64,000 bases of DNA from Pseudomonas antarctica (GCF_001647715.1 NZ_CP015600.1:3720001-3784000); one strand, 5' to 3'; numbered from the stretch's first letter, positions 17,356 through 26,486 are shown. Numbers and translations: made by a program. Notes: generated by a model from the sequence alone, not told the origin.

Positions 17356-18219
17356 TTAACCGGCAAAGCGGTGACAGGGTTTGCCTGGCACATCGACCTC
17401 GATGGCCAATACCGCGCCATCCAACGGATGGTCCAAGGGGCTGGCGGCGCTGGTGATATACAGCGTGGTGAGGTCGGGGCCACCAAACACGCAACTGGTG
17501 GGCCGGCTGACAGGCAGTTCGAGGATGCGGTCCACCTCACCTTCGGGCGTCAGGCGCAGCAGGCAACTGCCGTCCCAGCGCGCATTCCAGATATAGCCCT
17601 CGCGGTCCATCGCCGAGCCGTCCGGGCCGCCACGAGCATGTGGACCGAACCACACCTGTGCCGGATCGAGTTGGCCATCCGCCTGGATCGAATGCCGATA
17701 CAACGTGCCGTCCATGCTGTCGCCGAAATGCACCTGGGTGCCGTCCTCGTTCCACAGCAAGGTGTTAGGAATGCCCAGGCCATGCAGCAACGGCGTTACC
17801 TGCGCGTCGGCATCAATGCGAAACAGGCCACCGGAACGCCGCGTGATGGGCAGGTCCTCACCTTGCTCGCCGATGTTGTTCTGCATGGTGCCCAGCCACA
17901 GCCGGCCGTGAGCATCACAGCGCGCTTCGTTGCCCCGGTTGCCGGGTTGCGGGTCGGCGACACAGAGCAGGGTCAAGGCCTCGGTTGCCAGGTTCAGGCG
18001 ATACACGCCGCTGCTCAACGTCACCAGCGCATCGCCGCTTTCACACGGGATGAATGCCGAAACATGCTCCGGCAACTGCCAGACCTGCAATTGCCCGCCC
18101 ATCAGGCGTAGCGCCTGTTTGCCGGCGATATTGACCCAATACAGTGCCTGGGTCGGCACGTCCCAGAACGGGCCTTCGCCCAACTGCGCACGGTGCGGGG
18201 TGACTGCGGTACACGGCAT
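17356..18219 (-). CDS. SMP-30/gluconolactonase family sugar lactonase
   Basis: A six-bladed beta-propeller metal-dependent lactonase of 287 aa, expected to open L-arabinono-1,4-lactone to L-arabonate (step 2 of the pathway). Metal and active-site positions are visible: Glu in LGEGPFWD near residue 15, Asn in RGNEARCDAHGRLWLGTM, Asn in GIPNTLLWNEDG, and Asp in GGPDGSAMDREG. There is no signal peptide, so it is cytosolic. It sits between the semialdehyde dehydrogenase gene (33 bp gap) and araF (38 bp gap). The substrate is inferred from context. Confidence 0.92.
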   Translation of the reverse strand: MPCTAVTPHRAQLGEGPFWDVPTQALYWVNIAGKQALRLMGGQLQVWQLPEHVSAFIPCESGDALVTLSSGVYRLNLATEALTLLCVADPQPGNRGNEARCDAHGRLWLGTMQNNIGEQGEDLPITRRSGGLFRIDADAQVTPLLHGLGIPNTLLWNEDGTQVHFGDSMDGTLYRHSIQADGQLDPAQVWFGPHARGGPDGSAMDREGYIWNARWDGSCLLRLTPEGEVDRILELPVSRPTSCVFGGPDLTTLYITSAASPLDHPLDGAVLAIEVDVPGKPCHRFAG

Positions 18220-18252
18220 GTTGCCTCCTGGAGCAGGGTTCTCAGGTACGTG

Positions 18253-19833
18253 TTACAGCGGGTCGCGGCAAGGCGTGCCATCCACCAGCCGCTGAATACG
18301 CAACGGGTTGGCGTTTTTCAACGCGTCGGGCAGCAGGCTATCAGGGTAATTCTGGAAGCACACCGGGCGCAGGAAACGGTCGATGGCCAGGGTACCGACC
18401 GAGGTGCCACGGGCATCGGAGGTCGCCGGGTATGGGCCACCGTGGACCATCGAATCGCACACTTCAACACCGGTTGGGTAACCGTTAAGCAGGATGCGGC
18501 CGACCTTTTGTTCCAACAACGGCGTCAGTTCAGCGAACTGCGCAAAGTCAGTGGGCTCGCCGATAATCGTCGCCGTCAGTTGCCCGTGCAGGCCGTGCAA
18601 AGCCTTGCTGAGTTGGGCCTGGTCGGCCACTTCGACAAATACGGTGGTCGGGCCAAACACTTCCTCCTGCAGCACTTCATCGCCGTCGATCAGCAAACGC
18701 ACATCGGCCTTGAACACCTGCGGCTGCGCCTGATTGCCGGTTTGGGCATTACCCGCCAGGTGCTGAATACCAGGGTGTGCGAGCAGTTTTTCCAAGCCCT
18801 TGCCGTAGCTGCTCAAGGTGCCGGCGTTGAGCATGGTTTGCGCCGGTTGATCGCCGATCAGTTGTGCCACTTGCTGGGTGAATGCCGTGAACTGCGGCGA
18901 GGCGATGCCGATCACCAGGCCGGGGTTGGTGCAAAACTGCCCACAGCCCTGCACCACCGACGCGGTCAGGTCGCGGGCGACTGTTTCCGCGCGAGCCTGC
19001 AACGCCTGGGGCAACACAATCACCGGGTTGATGCTCGACATCTCGGCAAACACCGGGATCGGCTGCGGGCGGGCCGCCGCCATATCACACAGTGCGCGAC
19101 CGCCCTTGAGCGAACCAGTGAAGCCGACTGCCTGGATCGCCGGGTGCTTGACCAGTGCTTCGCCGACGCCGCCGCCGAAGATCATGTTGAATACACCCGC
19201 CGGCATCTCGGTGGCCTCGGCCGCCCGAATGATTGCATCGGCGACGCGCTCGGCCGTCGCCATATGCCCGCTGTGGGCCTTGAACACCACCGGGCAACCC
19301 GCCGCCAGCGCGGCAGCGGTGTCGCCACCCGCCGTGGAAAACGCCAAGGGGAAATTGCTCGCGCCAAACACTGCGACCGGGCCGAGGCCGATACGGTATT
19401 GGCGCAAGTCCGGGCGCGGCAGCGGCTGGCGGTCGGGCAAGGCGTTGTCGATACGTGCGCCGTAGAAGTCGCCACGGCGCAACACTGTGGCAAACAAACG
19501 CATCTGCCCGCTGGTACGTCCGCGCTCGCCTTTGATACGCGCAGCCGGCAACGCGGTTTCGCGGCAGACCAACTCAATGAAATCATCACCCAGCGCCTCC
19601 AGCTCGTCGGCCACCGCGTCCAGGAATTGCGCGCGACGCGAGGCACTCAACGTGCGGTACGCCGGGTAAGCGGCTGCGGCGGCCCGGGCGGCGGCGTCGA
19701 CCTCCTCGGGCGTGGCCTGGTAGAAGGCCTGGGGCAAGGATTCGCCGGTACTGGCGTCGACGCTGTTGAGCGTGACACTGCCCTTGGCACTGCGCTGGCC
19801 GCCGATGTAGTTGTGGCCGAGAAACGAGGTCAT
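18253..19833 (-). CDS. 2,5-dioxovalerate (alpha-ketoglutarate semialdehyde) dehydrogenase
   Basis: NADP-type aldehyde dehydrogenase of 526 aa that finishes the oxidative pentose route by oxidising 2,5-dioxopentanoate to 2-oxoglutarate. Catalytic Cys in GCGQFCTNPGLV, general-base Glu in VFAEMSSINPV, NAD site GFTGSLKGG, and the family N-terminus LGHNYIGGQRSAKG. The ATG at 19833 is chosen because the preceding 16 codons lie in the upstream gene's tail. It starts 10 bp after the AraD1 stop and its ribosome site overlaps that stop region. Confidence 0.93.
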   Translation of the reverse strand: MTSFLGHNYIGGQRSAKGSVTLNSVDASTGESLPQAFYQATPEEVDAAARAAAAAYPAYRTLSASRRAQFLDAVADELEALGDDFIELVCRETALPAARIKGERGRTSGQMRLFATVLRRGDFYGARIDNALPDRQPLPRPDLRQYRIGLGPVAVFGASNFPLAFSTAGGDTAAALAAGCPVVFKAHSGHMATAERVADAIIRAAEATEMPAGVFNMIFGGGVGEALVKHPAIQAVGFTGSLKGGRALCDMAAARPQPIPVFAEMSSINPVIVLPQALQARAETVARDLTASVVQGCGQFCTNPGLVIGIASPQFTAFTQQVAQLIGDQPAQTMLNAGTLSSYGKGLEKLLAHPGIQHLAGNAQTGNQAQPQVFKADVRLLIDGDEVLQEEVFGPTTVFVEVADQAQLSKALHGLHGQLTATIIGEPTDFAQFAELTPLLEQKVGRILLNGYPTGVEVCDSMVHGGPYPATSDARGTSVGTLAIDRFLRPVCFQNYPDSLLPDALKNANPLRIQRLVDGTPCRDPL

Positions 19834-19843
19834 GTTGTTCTCC

Positions 19844-20836
19844 TTAAAGGCTGATGACATTGCCGGGTTCGAACACCGCATCGGCCTTACCGACCGTGTT
19901 GATCAACGGCGCGCCAAATTCGGCTTGGCTGATCTCGAACACATCCCCCGGCTGGGTACGTATACCGTCCGCGAATGACAAGGTGGCGGTGCCGAAGAAG
20001 TGAATATGCACATCGCCCGGCGTGAGGAACTGGCGGTATTTGAAGTGGTGGTATTCGAGGTTTTCCAGGCTGTGGCACATGTTGGCCTCGCCACTGAGGA
20101 ATTCGTTCTGCCAGATCACTTCTCCGTCGCGCAGGATGCGGCTGGTGCCCGCCAGGTGCTGGGGCAACTCGCCCACGCGCAATTCGGGGCCATAGCTGCA
20201 ACTGCGCAGTTTGGAGTGAGCCAGGTACAGGTAGTTCTTGCGCTCCATCACATGGTCGGAAAACTCGTTGCCTACGGCGAAGCCAAGGCGATAAGGCTTG
20301 CCGTCGTGGCCGATCACGTAGAGGCCGCCGATCTCCGGCTCTTCGCCGGCATCTTCGGCAAACGGCGGCACCGGGAATGCTGCGCCCGGGCGCACGACGA
20401 TGCTGCCGTCGCCCTTGTAGAACCATTCGGGTTGTACGCCCGCTTGGCCGGCGGCGGGTTTGCCGCCCTCCACGCCCCATTTGAAGATGCGCAGGGTGTC
20501 GGTCATGGCGCTGTCGTCACCGACTTGCTTGTGCATCTTGTCTCGCGCCGAAGCACTGCCCAGGTGGGTCAGGCCGGTGCCGCTGATCAACATGTGCGCC
20601 GGGTCCGGGTGGTCGAGTGGCGGCAGGATTTTCAGGTCGGCCAACAGGGCCGCGTAGTCGTAGCTGTCACCCAGGCCCAGGCGCTTGACCTGTTGCGCCA
20701 GGCCCTCGCCGGCTTCGATAGCGGCCAGCGCCAACTCGCGCACGCTGCGGGCGCTCTGCACTTCGCGCAATGTGCGGCCTTCCACCACGCCGACGCGGCG
20801 CTCGCCGTTACGTAACTCGAACTGAACTAAACGCAT
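19844..20836 (-). CDS. AraD1/GguC family fumarylacetoacetase-fold dehydratase
   Basis: A 330-aa FAH-fold protein of the AraD1 (GguC-like) group, proposed to dehydrate 2-keto-3-deoxy-L-arabonate to 2,5-dioxopentanoate. FAH-family metal residues are in the EDAGEEPEIGGLYVI and VGNEFSDHVMERKNYLYLAHSK segments, with LISGTGLTHLGSASARD upstream of them. Its place directly before the semialdehyde dehydrogenase fits that step. The biochemical role is transferred from the family and the operon, and the alternative (a GguC-like protein of unclear activity) cannot be excluded. Confidence 0.88.
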   Translation of the reverse strand: MRLVQFELRNGERRVGVVEGRTLREVQSARSVRELALAAIEAGEGLAQQVKRLGLGDSYDYAALLADLKILPPLDHPDPAHMLISGTGLTHLGSASARDKMHKQVGDDSAMTDTLRIFKWGVEGGKPAAGQAGVQPEWFYKGDGSIVVRPGAAFPVPPFAEDAGEEPEIGGLYVIGHDGKPYRLGFAVGNEFSDHVMERKNYLYLAHSKLRSCSYGPELRVGELPQHLAGTSRILRDGEVIWQNEFLSGEANMCHSLENLEYHHFKYRQFLTPGDVHIHFFGTATLSFADGIRTQPGDVFEISQAEFGAPLINTVGKADAVFEPGNVISL

Positions 20837-20851
20837 GAAGTGACTCCTCGA

Positions 20852-22174
20852 TTAAGTACGTGTGGCGCCACGCGCGCTGGCGGCGAATTGGTCGACAGGC
20901 AGCACGTGCTTGCGCTCCAGCAGGCGATAGACCACGCCGGTCAGCACCAGCCCGAACACCATCACCCCGCTCAGGAAGTACAAACCGGAAGCCAGGGTGC
21001 CGGTGTATTCCTTGAGTGCACCAATCACAAACGGGCCGATGTAGCCGCCGAGGTTGCCCACCGAATTGATCAGCGCAATGCCCGCCGCCGCACTCGCACC
21101 GGCAAAGAACCGGCCCGGCAAGGTCCAGAACACCGCCGTGCAGGAAAACAGCGCAAACGCCGCCAGGCACAGCGCGGCCATTTGCAGCACCGGCACACTC
21201 AGCCAGGCGCTGAGGAACAGGCCGATGGCGCCGAGCACATAGAGCACGGCGAGGTGGCCGTAGCGGTCGTTCAAACGGTCGGAACTGCGCGGGATGATCA
21301 GCAGGCCGATGATGCCGAAGATGTACGGCACCGCGGAGATGAACCCGGTGACCAGGTCACTGCCGCCGAACTGCTTGATCAACGTCGGCAGCCACAGCCC
21401 CAGCCCATAAATGCTCAAGGTCACCGGCAGGTAGAACAGCGCCAGCAACAACACGCGTGTGTCTTTCAGCGCATGCAGTGGGTTGCCGTGGCGGGTCTGG
21501 CCGTAGGCTTGCAGGTCTTTATTGAGTTCGCCGGTGAGCCAGGTCTTTTCGTCCTCGCTCATCCACTTGACCTGTTTGGGGCCGTCCGGAAGGTAGCGCA
21601 GCACGGGCCAGGTGAGCAGCAGCGCCGGGGTGCCGATCACGATAAACAGCCACTGCCAGCCGTGCAGCCCAAGAATGCCGTCCATGCCCAGCAAGCCGCC
21701 GGACACCGGGCCGGTGATCATCATCGCGATGGGTTGGGACAGGATGAACAGCCCGAGAATCTTGCCGCGATGGCGTACCGGAAACCATTGGGTGATGTAG
21801 TAGAGAACGCCCGGAAAGAACCCGGCTTCCGCCGCGCCGAGCAAAAAGCGCATCACATAGAAGCTGTGGGGGCCCTGCACGAATGCCATGCCGATGGTGA
21901 TGGCGCCCCACGTGAGCATGATGCGGGCAAACCAGCGCCGGGCACCGAAGCGGTCGAGCATCAGGTTGCTGGGGATCTCGAACAGGAAGTAGCCAATGAA
22001 GAACAGCCCCGCGCCCAGGCCATACGCGGCGTCACCGATACCGACGTCGGCGCCCATGTGCAACTTGGCAAAGCCCACTGCCGAGCGGTCCACATAGGCG
22101 ACCAGGTACAGCAGGATCAGGAAGGGAATCAGTTTCAGCGTGATGCGCCGAATAAGCCGCAGTTCCTGGCTCAT
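20852..22174 (-). CDS. MFS transporter, anion:cation symporter (hexuronate/aldonate) family
   Basis: A 12-TM major-facilitator protein of 440 aa of the ACS family (GudP/DgoT/phthalate-transporter-like): FLILLYLVAYVDRSAVGFAKLHM in TM1, FFIGYFLFEIPSNLMLDRFGARRWFARIM across TM2-3, and GAAEAGFFPGVLYYITQWFP. Substrates in this family are sugar acids, so uptake of L-arabonate or a related aldonate is likely, giving the locus a second entry point besides AraFGH. It is the first gene of the seven-gene minus-strand operon and is divergent from the dehydratase. Confidence 0.92.
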   Translation of the reverse strand: MSQELRLIRRITLKLIPFLILLYLVAYVDRSAVGFAKLHMGADVGIGDAAYGLGAGLFFIGYFLFEIPSNLMLDRFGARRWFARIMLTWGAITIGMAFVQGPHSFYVMRFLLGAAEAGFFPGVLYYITQWFPVRHRGKILGLFILSQPIAMMITGPVSGGLLGMDGILGLHGWQWLFIVIGTPALLLTWPVLRYLPDGPKQVKWMSEDEKTWLTGELNKDLQAYGQTRHGNPLHALKDTRVLLLALFYLPVTLSIYGLGLWLPTLIKQFGGSDLVTGFISAVPYIFGIIGLLIIPRSSDRLNDRYGHLAVLYVLGAIGLFLSAWLSVPVLQMAALCLAAFALFSCTAVFWTLPGRFFAGASAAAGIALINSVGNLGGYIGPFVIGALKEYTGTLASGLYFLSGVMVFGLVLTGVVYRLLERKHVLPVDQFAASARGATRT

Positions 22175-22267
22175 GGGGTCGATCTCCGATTGTTGTTTTT
22201 ATAGAAGCTCGGGGGCTGCCTCTCGCGAAAATCCGCCAGGGCCATGCCTCAGTTAAGACGGACTATA

Positions 22268-22278
22268 TAGTAGGACTA
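22268..22278. promoter_or_regulatory. FadR/GntR-type operator 1 of the divergent ara promoter region
   Basis: TAGTAGGACTA, the centre of the perfect palindrome ATAGT-AGG-ACTAT, matches TNGTNNNACNA. It lies 94 bp upstream of the MFS start and 89 bp upstream of the dehydratase start. It differs by one base from the site at galM. Confidence 0.78.
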
Positions 22279-22341
22279 TTTACAAAACAACACTTCCAAA
22301 GCCTCGATTTTGCGCTTATGTTTAGCCACATATAGAACATA

Positions 22342-22352
22342 TAGTCATACAA
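22342..22352. promoter_or_regulatory. FadR/GntR-type operator 2, upstream of the dehydratase
   Basis: TAGTCATACAA fits TNGTNNNACNA with a less symmetric right half. It overlaps a possible -10 element (TACAAT, 22348-22353) 14 bp upstream of the dehydratase ATG, so occupancy should repress that gene. Confidence 0.6.
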
Positions 22353-22366
22353 TAAGAGAAGCCATC

Positions 22367-24103
22367 ATGCCTGATAAAAAGCCCGCCCTCCGCTCCGCCC
22401 AGTGGTTCGGCACCGCCGACAAGAACGGCTTTATGTACCGCAGCTGGATGAAGAACCAGGGCATCGCCGACCATCAGTTCCACGGAAAACCGATCATCGG
22501 TATCTGCAATACCTGGTCTGAGCTGACCCCGTGCAACGCGCATTTCCGCCAGATTGCCGAGCACGTCAAACGCGGAGTGATCGAGGCCGGTGGCTTCCCC
22601 GTGGAATTCCCGGTGTTCTCCAACGGCGAATCCAACCTGCGCCCCACCGCCATGCTCACCCGCAACCTGGCGAGCATGGATGTGGAAGAAGCCATTCGCG
22701 GCAACCCCATCGACGGCGTAGTGCTGTTGACCGGCTGTGACAAAACCACCCCGGCCTTGCTGATGGGCGCGGCCAGTTGCGACGTGCCGGCCATCGTGGT
22801 CACCGGCGGGCCGATGCTCAACGGCAAGCACAAGGGCCAGGACATCGGCTCGGGCACCGTGGTGTGGCAGCTCAGCGAACAGGTCAAGGCCGGCACGATT
22901 ACCCTGGACGATTTCCTCGCGGCCGAGGGTGGCATGTCGCGCTCGGCGGGCACCTGCAACACCATGGGCACCGCGTCGACCATGGCGTGCATGGCCGAGG
23001 CACTGGGCACTTCCCTGCCCCACAACGCGGCGATCCCGGCGGTGGATGCGCGGCGTTACGTGCTGGCGCACATGTCCGGCATGCGCGCGGTGGAGATGGT
23101 GCGCGAAGACTTGAAGCTGTCGAAGATCCTCACCAAGGAAGCGTTTGAAAACGCGATCCGCGTGAATGCGGCCATCGGCGGCTCGACCAACGCGGTGATC
23201 CACTTGAAAGCCATTGCCGGGCGTATCGGCGTCGAGCTCGACCTCGATGACTGGACACGCATAGGCCGTGGCATACCCACCATCGTCGACCTGCAACCCT
23301 CGGGGCGCTTCCTGATGGAGGAGTTCTATTACGCCGGCGGCCTGCCTGCCGTGCTGCGCCGCCTCGGCGAAGCCAACCTGATCCCGCACCCGAATGCTTT
23401 GACCGTCAACGGCAAGTCCCTGGGCGAGAACACCAAGGACTCGCCGATCTACGGCCAGGACGAAGTGATCCGCACCCTCGACAACCCGATCCGCGCTGAC
23501 GGTGGCATCTGCGTGCTGCGCGGCAACCTGGCCCCGTTGGGCGCCGTGCTCAAACCGTCGGCCGCCAGCGCACAGTTGATGCAGCACCGAGGCCGTGCGG
23601 TGGTGTTCGAGGACTTCGACATGTACAAGGCGCGCATCAACGACCCGGCGCTGGACGTGGATGCCAACTCGATCCTGGTCATGAAAAACTGCGGACCCAA
23701 GGGCTACCCGGGCATGGCCGAAGTCGGCAATATGGGTTTGCCGGCCAAACTGCTGGCCCAGGGCGTGACCGATATGGTGCGTATTTCCGACGCGCGCATG
23801 AGCGGCACCGCCTACGGCACGGTGGTGCTGCACGTGGCGCCGGAAGCCGCTGCCGGCGGCCCGCTGGCCACGGTGAAGGAAGGCGACTGGATTGAACTCG
23901 ATTGCGCCAATGGCCGCCTGCACCTGGACATCCCCGACGCAGAGCTGGCCGCGCGCATGGCCGACCTGGCGCCACCGCAGAAGCTGATCGTCGGGGGCTA
24001 CCGTCAGCTGTACATCGACCACGTGCTGCAGGCGGACCAAGGCTGCGACTTTGACTTCCTGGTGGGCTGCCGTGGGGCTGAAGTCCCGCGTCATTCCCAC
24101 TAA
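22367..24103 (+). CDS. L-arabonate dehydratase (IlvD/Edd family)
   Basis: An Fe-S cluster-dependent sugar-acid dehydratase of 578 aa converting L-arabonate to 2-keto-3-deoxy-L-arabonate. Cluster cysteines are in IGICNTWSELTPCNAH, LLTGCDKTTPALLMG and SRSAGTCNTMGTAST; the C-terminal active-site region VRISDARMSGTAYGTVVLHVAPEAA is intact. Length and motifs fit the aldonate branch rather than dihydroxyacid dehydratase. The ATG at 22367 follows AAGAGAAG; an in-frame start at 22310 lies in the operator region. It is divergent from the MFS-led operon and is followed by the GntR gene. Confidence 0.94.
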   Translation: MPDKKPALRSAQWFGTADKNGFMYRSWMKNQGIADHQFHGKPIIGICNTWSELTPCNAHFRQIAEHVKRGVIEAGGFPVEFPVFSNGESNLRPTAMLTRNLASMDVEEAIRGNPIDGVVLLTGCDKTTPALLMGAASCDVPAIVVTGGPMLNGKHKGQDIGSGTVVWQLSEQVKAGTITLDDFLAAEGGMSRSAGTCNTMGTASTMACMAEALGTSLPHNAAIPAVDARRYVLAHMSGMRAVEMVREDLKLSKILTKEAFENAIRVNAAIGGSTNAVIHLKAIAGRIGVELDLDDWTRIGRGIPTIVDLQPSGRFLMEEFYYAGGLPAVLRRLGEANLIPHPNALTVNGKSLGENTKDSPIYGQDEVIRTLDNPIRADGGICVLRGNLAPLGAVLKPSAASAQLMQHRGRAVVFEDFDMYKARINDPALDVDANSILVMKNCGPKGYPGMAEVGNMGLPAKLLAQGVTDMVRISDARMSGTAYGTVVLHVAPEAAAGGPLATVKEGDWIELDCANGRLHLDIPDAELAARMADLAPPQKLIVGGYRQLYIDHVLQADQGCDFDFLVGCRGAEVPRHSH

Positions 24104-24150
24104 TTGGGATGCTATGATGCCGCCTATTTAGCCAGAGCCTCCCGTTCGTT

Positions 24151-24873
24151 ATGGATCACCAGCCGCCCAAGCCGCGCAAGAGCATGCATGCCCAGATCGT
24201 TCAGGACTTGGGCATGCACATCGTTTCCGGCCGCTTCAAACCCGAAGAACGCCTGCCCATGGAGGCCACGCTCTGCGAGGAGTACAAGGTCAGCCGCTCG
24301 GTGTTGCGTGAGGCGACGCGGGTGCTCAGCGCCAAGGGCCTGGTGTATTCCAAGCCACGGGTGGGCGCGGTGGTGCGGCCACGCTTGAAATGGCACCTGC
24401 TGGACCCGGACGTGTTGTCCTGGCTGATGCAGTCCACGCCCCACAGTGAGTTCTTCAACACCCTGGCCGGTGTGCGGCGCATCCTCGAACCGGAAATCGC
24501 CGCCATGGCCGCGACCACCGCCACCGACGAAGACATCGCTACTATCGAAAAAGCCTACGTGGGCATGGAAACCGCGAAGACCCACGACGACCTGTTGCAG
24601 GCCGACCTGGACTTCCACCGTGCGATTGCCGACGCCACCCGCAACGACTTGCTGGCCTACATGTGCAACATGCTGTCGCTGCCGTTGCGCGAGTCGATCA
24701 ACATCACCAACCGCCGCCCGGACATCCAGGGCCTCAGCCTGCCCCGCCACAAGGCCATCCTCACCGCCATCCAGAACCGTGACGCCCTCGGCGCCCGGCA
24801 CGCCTCGCTGGTGCAACTGGATGACACCCGCGTGGCGCTGGACACCGTGATGAATGTGCTGACCCCGCTGTAA
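24151..24873 (+). CDS. GntR-family regulator, FadR subfamily (FCD domain)
   Basis: A 240-aa regulator with an N-terminal winged HTH (about 8-75; MEATLCEEYKVSRSVLREATRVLSAKGLVYSKPRVGAVV) and a C-terminal all-helical FCD ligand domain (about 85-225; DLLQADLDFHRAIADATRNDLL carries the metal-binding Asp/His pattern). It lies 47 bp behind the dehydratase in the same direction. It is the obvious local repressor of the arabinose genes, responding to a sugar acid. Three sites fitting its subfamily consensus stand in front of the three transcription units. Confidence 0.93.
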   Translation: MDHQPPKPRKSMHAQIVQDLGMHIVSGRFKPEERLPMEATLCEEYKVSRSVLREATRVLSAKGLVYSKPRVGAVVRPRLKWHLLDPDVLSWLMQSTPHSEFFNTLAGVRRILEPEIAAMAATTATDEDIATIEKAYVGMETAKTHDDLLQADLDFHRAIADATRNDLLAYMCNMLSLPLRESINITNRRPDIQGLSLPRHKAILTAIQNRDALGARHASLVQLDDTRVALDTVMNVLTPL

Positions 24874-24999
24874 ATCCATCGTCTACGCTCAGGGGGGCAG
24901 TTCGAGGAACCGGCCATGCGCGGACGACGCTCGCAGTACCACGGCATTCATGACGTCGTGGCGCCCTCCACGCCTGTCTGAAAGGTAGAGGATGATGCA

Positions 25000-26391
25000 A
25001 TGGTCAGGCTTGTCATACTGCTATTAGGGGTTGATTACCTTCGGTCATATTGGCGCACGCTGACAGCCATTGGGGTTGTCGGCATCCTTGCCGGGAGCAT
25101 CGTGTTTATTGATGCACTGGATGATGCACTGTACTTCCCGATAAACCCCTTCGCCTGGTTATTGTTGCTCGAAGGCAGTGCGACGTTGATCGTCGCTCAC
25201 AGTGGGATCGTCGGGCAGCGCAAGCTGCGCTACCTCAAAGGCTTCTCGTTTGTGCTGGCGGCATCACTGATCCTGGCGGGCCACCACCACGGCAACTTTA
25301 TTCTTTCGATGATATTCGGCACGCTGTTTTTAGCCGACGGGTTACTGCAGATCGTGTCCGCTTATGTTGTCCGCTACCGAACCTGGCGCATCGCAATGTT
25401 CGGCGGCGGGGTCGAAATCGCTTTGGCCATCTTCTTCTTTCAACCCTACCCGACAGACTATATCGGCACGGTCCCCTACTGCCTCGGGCTGGGATTGTTT
25501 TTTGCAGGTTGGAATATGTTGCTTGTTGCTGGCCGCGCCCGCCGAATGGTCTCCAACCCTGCGCTGGAGGGTGATGCGCAGAGTCCCATTCCTGGGCCAA
25601 GTCACAAAAAACCAACCGAGCGGGACAGTGCGACAGACGACAATGCCCAGGCCCTTATCGTCCATATATGGACGCCCCTCGGTGTAGCGAATGCTGAAGT
25701 TGTGCGCCGCCCATTGATAGAACGGTATATCGCCGCCGTGGACAAGAATGGGGTGATATCAACGGGGCACGCCGCACTGGAAGCGCCGGATGGTCTGTAC
25801 GTGAGCCTTTACCCAGCGGAGGACATCGACCATTCGCCCGACCAGTTCATGCGCCTGTTGCGGGCCACCGACGATAACAACATGCCGGGAGAGTTTCAGT
25901 CCGATTACCTCACGGAATCGCAGGCATGGTGCCCGTCTACCGTTCAAGTACACCTGCGTAACTATGACCCACAGCACTTGCATGACTTTTGGGAGACATA
26001 CCGTAAAGACACCACCTATAACCTCACCCACCGCAATTGTTCCAGCAGCGTCATACAGGTGCTTGAAGCGGCTCTGGAAGGGTCTTTAGGGCGTATCTGG
26101 GGGCATTACGGCCTCTACCGTATTCTGGGAAAAATATTCACTACGCCGGAATTATGGGTGGCCATTCAAATCCGTAAACGCGCGCAAACCATGGCTTGGA
26201 CGCCAGGCCTGGCACTCGATTATGCGCGGGCGCTCAGTATGCTGGTAGACCCCAGGCCCACTGGCTGGATCAATACCAGCCAGCGTGCGTTTCAGAAAAT
26301 ACGGTCTTTGCGCCGTCAGTGGCAAAAAGAAAAAGCATTGGCTGAGTCCAGTAGAAAAAACCCGCCGGATGATCTCAAAAAACCTATGTGA
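25000..26391 (+). CDS. membrane protein: HdeD-like TM domain fused to a permuted papain-like domain
   Basis: A 463-aa protein of no assigned function. The first 185 residues carry about six hydrophobic segments in the HdeD/DUF308 style (LTAIGVVGILAGSIVFID; FGTLFLADGLLQIVSAY). After a polar linker (190-215) comes a soluble domain with His257 in STGHAALEAPDGLYVSLYP and Cys347 in NLTHRNCSSSVIQVLEAAL. That is the His-before-Cys order of permuted NlpC/P60-papain-like enzymes, so a thiol hydrolase or acyltransferase anchored at the membrane is possible. It stands alone, with a strong terminator downstream. Base composition is lower in GC than its neighbours. Confidence 0.8.
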   Translation: MVRLVILLLGVDYLRSYWRTLTAIGVVGILAGSIVFIDALDDALYFPINPFAWLLLLEGSATLIVAHSGIVGQRKLRYLKGFSFVLAASLILAGHHHGNFILSMIFGTLFLADGLLQIVSAYVVRYRTWRIAMFGGGVEIALAIFFFQPYPTDYIGTVPYCLGLGLFFAGWNMLLVAGRARRMVSNPALEGDAQSPIPGPSHKKPTERDSATDDNAQALIVHIWTPLGVANAEVVRRPLIERYIAAVDKNGVISTGHAALEAPDGLYVSLYPAEDIDHSPDQFMRLLRATDDNNMPGEFQSDYLTESQAWCPSTVQVHLRNYDPQHLHDFWETYRKDTTYNLTHRNCSSSVIQVLEAALEGSLGRIWGHYGLYRILGKIFTTPELWVAIQIRKRAQTMAWTPGLALDYARALSMLVDPRPTGWINTSQRAFQKIRSLRRQWQKEKALAESSRKNPPDDLKKPM

Positions 26392-26461
26392 GTTTTGCTC
26401 CGCCCGCCTCTGGGTCCGTATCACGCCTGACGGACCTGCGTTAGCTGACTCGTTTCGATAA

Positions 26462-26486
26462 AAAACCCGGACACTGTCCGGGTTTT
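26462..26486. terminator. bidirectional rho-independent terminator
   Basis: AAAACCCGGAC-ACT-GTCCGGGTTTT, an 11-bp stem with A- and T-runs on both sides. It lies between the convergent membrane-protease-like gene and the 199-aa gene. Confidence 0.9.

Noticed and set aside
18253..20836. Naming the locus a D-xylose or galactarate pathway
   Set aside because: The binding protein matches AraF in long blocks, so L-arabinose is favoured, although the enzymes alone could accept other sugars.
20840..22204. A 454-codon plus-strand frame opposite the MFS gene
   Set aside because: Gln/His/Arg-rich shadow translation of hydrophobic codons; no hydrophobic segments or family signature.
22322..24100. A 592-codon minus-strand frame opposite the arabonate dehydratase
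   Set aside because: High-GC antisense shadow; the plus-strand product has all Fe-S dehydratase motifs and the antisense one matches nothing.
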